From positions 1-7,714 of the forward strand of contig JAUXHF010000090.1 in NCBI GenBank assembly GCA_030621685.1: a DNA stretch of 7,714 bases, read 5' to 3'. This DNA comes from Spirochaetota bacterium. Lineage in GTDB: Bacteria; Spirochaetota; UBA12135; COTS27. The position numbers and the translations under genes are program-made. This document shows positions 6,039 through 7,714 of this stretch, one piece after another. Each line of letters begins with the position of its first letter. Within the stretch, counting starts at the first letter, position 1. The notes under the pieces are model-generated. The model was given only the letters and a program-made list of their open reading frames with translations. It made no database searches and was not told where the DNA came from.

Positions 6039-6047
6039 AAATTTGAT

Positions 6048-7271
6048 ATGAAAGAAGCGTTTCTATGTTATGGAATTCGCAGTCCATTTGGGAAATACGG
6101 TGGGGTCTTGTCATCTATGCGCCCAGACGACATGGCAGCTAAAGTGATTGGCCATGTTCTTGAAAAAACAAATATAACTGATGCGGCCAAAGCTGATATT
6201 GATGAGCTTATCTTGGGCAATGCCAATCAGGCAGGGGAGGATAACAGAAATGTAGCAAGAATGAGTTTACTCTTAGCCGGGCTTCCTCCAAGCGTGCCGG
6301 GAATTACGGTGAATCGGCTATGTGCATCTGGTTTAGAGGCTGTAGCTATGGCGGCGAGAATGATTAAAGTAGGTGAAGCCGATCTTGTGCTGGCGGGCGG
6401 CGTGGAGAGCATGTCTCGTGCTCCTTTGGTTATGCCTAAGGCCGAATCAGCCTTTAGCAGAAAAGCAGAAATTTACGATAGCACCATAGGCTGGCGTTTT
6501 GTTAATAAGACCATGCAGAAAATGTATGGAACAGATTCTATGCCAGAAACGGCAGAAAACGTAGCTTCTCAGTTTGGGATAAGCCGTGCCGATCAAGATA
6601 AGTTTGCTTGGCGCTCGCAAAAACGTTATGCTCGGGCATTAGCGGCAGGTTATTTCGATGAAGAAATTATGCCCATCAGCCTATCTCGAAAAAAACTTGA
6701 ACCCCTTAGCATAGATAAAGATGAAGGCCCTAGGCCCGATAGCAGTTTAGAAAAACTGGCTACTCTCCCCACACCTTTTCGTGAGCAGCATGGCAGTGTT
6801 ACGGCGGGAAATGCCAGTGGCGTGAATGATGGCGCCTGTGTTATGCTTCTTGCTAGTGCGGCGGCTCTTAAAAAACACAAACTTCGGCCGATGGCCAGAA
6901 TCATCGCTGCTGCTGCTTTGGGGATAGAACCAAGAATTATGGGCATGGGCCCAGTGGGGGCTGTTCATAAGGTATTAAGACGAGAAAAACTTCAGCTAAG
7001 TAATATAGCAGCAATAGAGCTTAATGAGGCTTTCGCGGCCCAATCTTTGGGGGTTCTTAGAGCGCTTGGGCTAGCCGATGACTCTTCCAAAGTTAATCCT
7101 AATGGAGGCGCCATAGCTATTGGACATCCCTTAGGCGCAAGTGGTGCGAGGCTGGTTTTAACACTGGCAAGGCATCTTCAAATCACAAGCAAAGGCTCTA
7201 CGGCTTATGGGCTGGCTACCATGTGTGTTGGCGTTGGCCAGGGCTCGGCTTTGCTCTTAGAGAAAATTTAA
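6048..7271 (+). CDS. pcaF: Thiolase, 3-oxoadipyl-CoA thiolase type (PcaF/PaaJ-like)
   Basis: The 407-residue length and full set of motifs mark an intact degradative thiolase. C92 in VNRLCASG is the acylated nucleophile. H360 in NGGAIAIGHPLGASGAR and C393 in LATMCVGVGQG complete the active site, and NEAFA (326-330) is the conserved Asn motif. Several stretches recall PcaF/PaaJ rather than FadA or AtoB: QAGEDNRNVAR near 61-71, AESAFSRKAEIYDSTIGWRF, SMPETAENVA (164-173), and GSVTAGNASGVNDGA (249-263). PcaF splits 3-oxoadipyl-CoA with CoA into succinyl-CoA and acetyl-CoA, the last step of beta-ketoadipate and phenylacetate breakdown. No other gene of those pathways is in the window, so a broader acyl-CoA role is possible. 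Thiolase is certain; the subfamily is probable, from memory of the family and without alignment. NIF3 follows 127 bases later. Confidence 0.9.
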   Translation: MKEAFLCYGIRSPFGKYGGVLSSMRPDDMAAKVIGHVLEKTNITDAAKADIDELILGNANQAGEDNRNVARMSLLLAGLPPSVPGITVNRLCASGLEAVAMAARMIKVGEADLVLAGGVESMSRAPLVMPKAESAFSRKAEIYDSTIGWRFVNKTMQKMYGTDSMPETAENVASQFGISRADQDKFAWRSQKRYARALAAGYFDEEIMPISLSRKKLEPLSIDKDEGPRPDSSLEKLATLPTPFREQHGSVTAGNASGVNDGACVMLLASAAALKKHKLRPMARIIAAAALGIEPRIMGMGPVGAVHKVLRREKLQLSNIAAIELNEAFAAQSLGVLRALGLADDSSKVNPNGGAIAIGHPLGASGARLVLTLARHLQITSKGSTAYGLATMCVGVGQGSALLLEKI

Positions 7272-7344
7272 GCCTTTTACCTTAGCCACTTGCTGGGAAA
7301 ACATGTTTCTAATACTCATGACATATTACAATATCAAGGAAAAA

Positions 7345-7373
7345 TATGAAATACAGATGAGCTTTGTTTCATA
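7345..7373 (+). promoter_or_regulatory. 7-bp inverted repeat before the NIF3-family gene
   Basis: TATGAAA (7345-7351) and TTTCATA (7367-7373) are perfect inverted repeats with a 15-base centre. The element contains a four-codon frame (ATG 7346 to TGA 7358-7360) preceded by AAGGA at 7336-7340. It could be an operator, an RNA hairpin or chance. Confidence 0.35.
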
Positions 7374-7386
7374 ACATTTTGAACAT

Positions 7387-7390
7387 GGAG
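7387..7390 (+). promoter_or_regulatory. Shine-Dalgarno of the NIF3-family gene
   Basis: GGAG lies 8 bases before the ATG at 7399, and the whole spacer is a run of eight T residues. The VOC gene has a very similar GGAG-TG-T6-ATG start. Confidence 0.75.
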
Positions 7391-7398
7391 TTTTTTTT

Positions 7399-7714
7399 AT
7401 GGCCTTAAAAATAGCGTTAGTAGAGATAGAAAGTTTCTTAGAAAAAACTTTGGATATGAAGATGCCCGATACGGCGATAAATGGAATTCAAGTGGCCAAC
7501 TCGGGCTATATTTCAAAAATAGGCCTAGGTGTAGATTTCTCTTTAGAACTTCTTGAGGCAGCTGCCTTGCAAGGTTGCAATGCCTTACTCGTTCATCATG
7601 GCCTTTTTTGGGGGCAGCCTTTGCCGCTTCGTGGCGCTAGTTACCGTAAGATAAAACAACTTATAGAAAATGATATCGCCTTAATAGCCTTGCATCTTCC
7701 CTTAGATTTGCATG
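7399..7714 (+). CDS. NIF3-family dinuclear metal-centre protein (5' part only)
   Basis: The frame runs open to the window end, giving the first 105 residues of a family usually about 250-370 long. NGIQV (28-32), LGVDFS (43-48), LLVHHGLFW (63-71) with paired ligands H66 and H67, and ALHLPLDLH (97-105) with D103 follow the family order. NIF3 proteins (the COG0327 group, sometimes named GTP cyclohydrolase 1 type 2) form ring-shaped hexamers with two metal ions per subunit. Their cellular role is poorly settled, and the cyclohydrolase name should not be taken as proven. The HLPLD form is, from memory, typical of the proteobacterial branch. The start is supported by GGAG eight bases upstream. It could be co-transcribed with the thiolase gene, since I see no strong terminator between them. 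Confidence 0.9.
   Translation, partial: MALKIALVEIESFLEKTLDMKMPDTAINGIQVANSGYISKIGLGVDFSLELLEAAALQGCNALLVHHGLFWGQPLPLRGASYRKIKQLIENDIALIALHLPLDLH

Larger units (their letters stand above)
5566..6047. other. 482-bp divergent AT-rich regulatory gap
   Basis: This gap separates the start of the ABC gene (minus) from the start of the thiolase gene (plus). No convincing protein or tRNA gene is visible. From left to right it holds a terminator-like hairpin (5585-5606), a minus-strand promoter candidate (5693-5721), a short AT-only inverted repeat (CTTATT/AATAAG, 5753-5767), an 11-bp tandem array (5804-5854), a pair of AAACGAGT repeats (5910-5939) and the thiolase promoter and ribosome site. It is long for two promoters, so a small RNA is possible but not shown. 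Confidence 0.7.

Noticed and set aside
7323..7334. ATATT-AC-AATAT near-palindrome as an operator
   Set aside because: Short and composed almost wholly of A and T, so expected by chance in this gap.
1..7714. CRISPR array, tRNA, rRNA, insertion sequence or phage genes
   Set aside because: No spaced repeat array, no cloverleaf-like GC-rich segment, and no transposase or phage motif was seen on either strand.

Overview
This 7.7 kb window looks like ordinary bacterial chromosome with a moderately AT-rich base composition. Genes are compact and the gaps between them are very AT-rich. The set (a DnaQ-like exonuclease/CBS/DUF294 protein, a VOC-family protein, an MsrQ-type haem membrane protein, an MsbA-type ABC exporter, a PcaF-type thiolase and a NIF3-family protein) best fits a Gram-negative proteobacterium. 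Low GC, AT-rich gaps and small tandem duplications would suit a host-associated lineage, but the lineage is a low-confidence inference. I see no rRNA, tRNA, insertion sequence, phage gene or CRISPR array.

Layout: (1) 28-2244, minus: a complete 738-residue protein joining a DEDDh exonuclease, two CBS motifs and a DUF294 nucleotidyltransferase with its C-terminal partner domain. A 24-bp direct repeat sits across its stop codon. (2) 2245-2396: a divergent promoter region. (3) 2397-2819, plus: a VOC (glyoxalase-fold) protein. (4) 2896-3516, plus: an MsrQ/YedZ-like haem protein with its own extended -10 promoter candidate and no MsrP gene beside it. (5) 3517-3768: a convergent gap with two short repeat families. 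(6) 3769-5565, minus: an ABC exporter half-transporter. (7) 5566-6047: a 482-bp divergent gap with a terminator-like hairpin, an 11-bp tandem array and promoter candidates. (8) 6048-7271, plus: a thiolase of the 3-oxoadipyl-CoA type. (9) 7399 to the window end, plus: the start of a NIF3-family gene.

The genes do not form one pathway. Two divergent pairs and one convergent pair mean that most are probably transcribed separately; VOC/msrQ and thiolase/NIF3 are the only co-directional neighbours. The most interesting item is the exonuclease-CBS-DUF294 fusion, which physically links a 3'-5' exonuclease with a GlnD-like nucleotidyltransferase and an adenylate-sensing module. After that come the 11-bp array, whose minus strand carries five copies of the consensus -10 hexamer, and the repeat-bearing convergent gap. 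I do not see a clear new defence or mobile system here.
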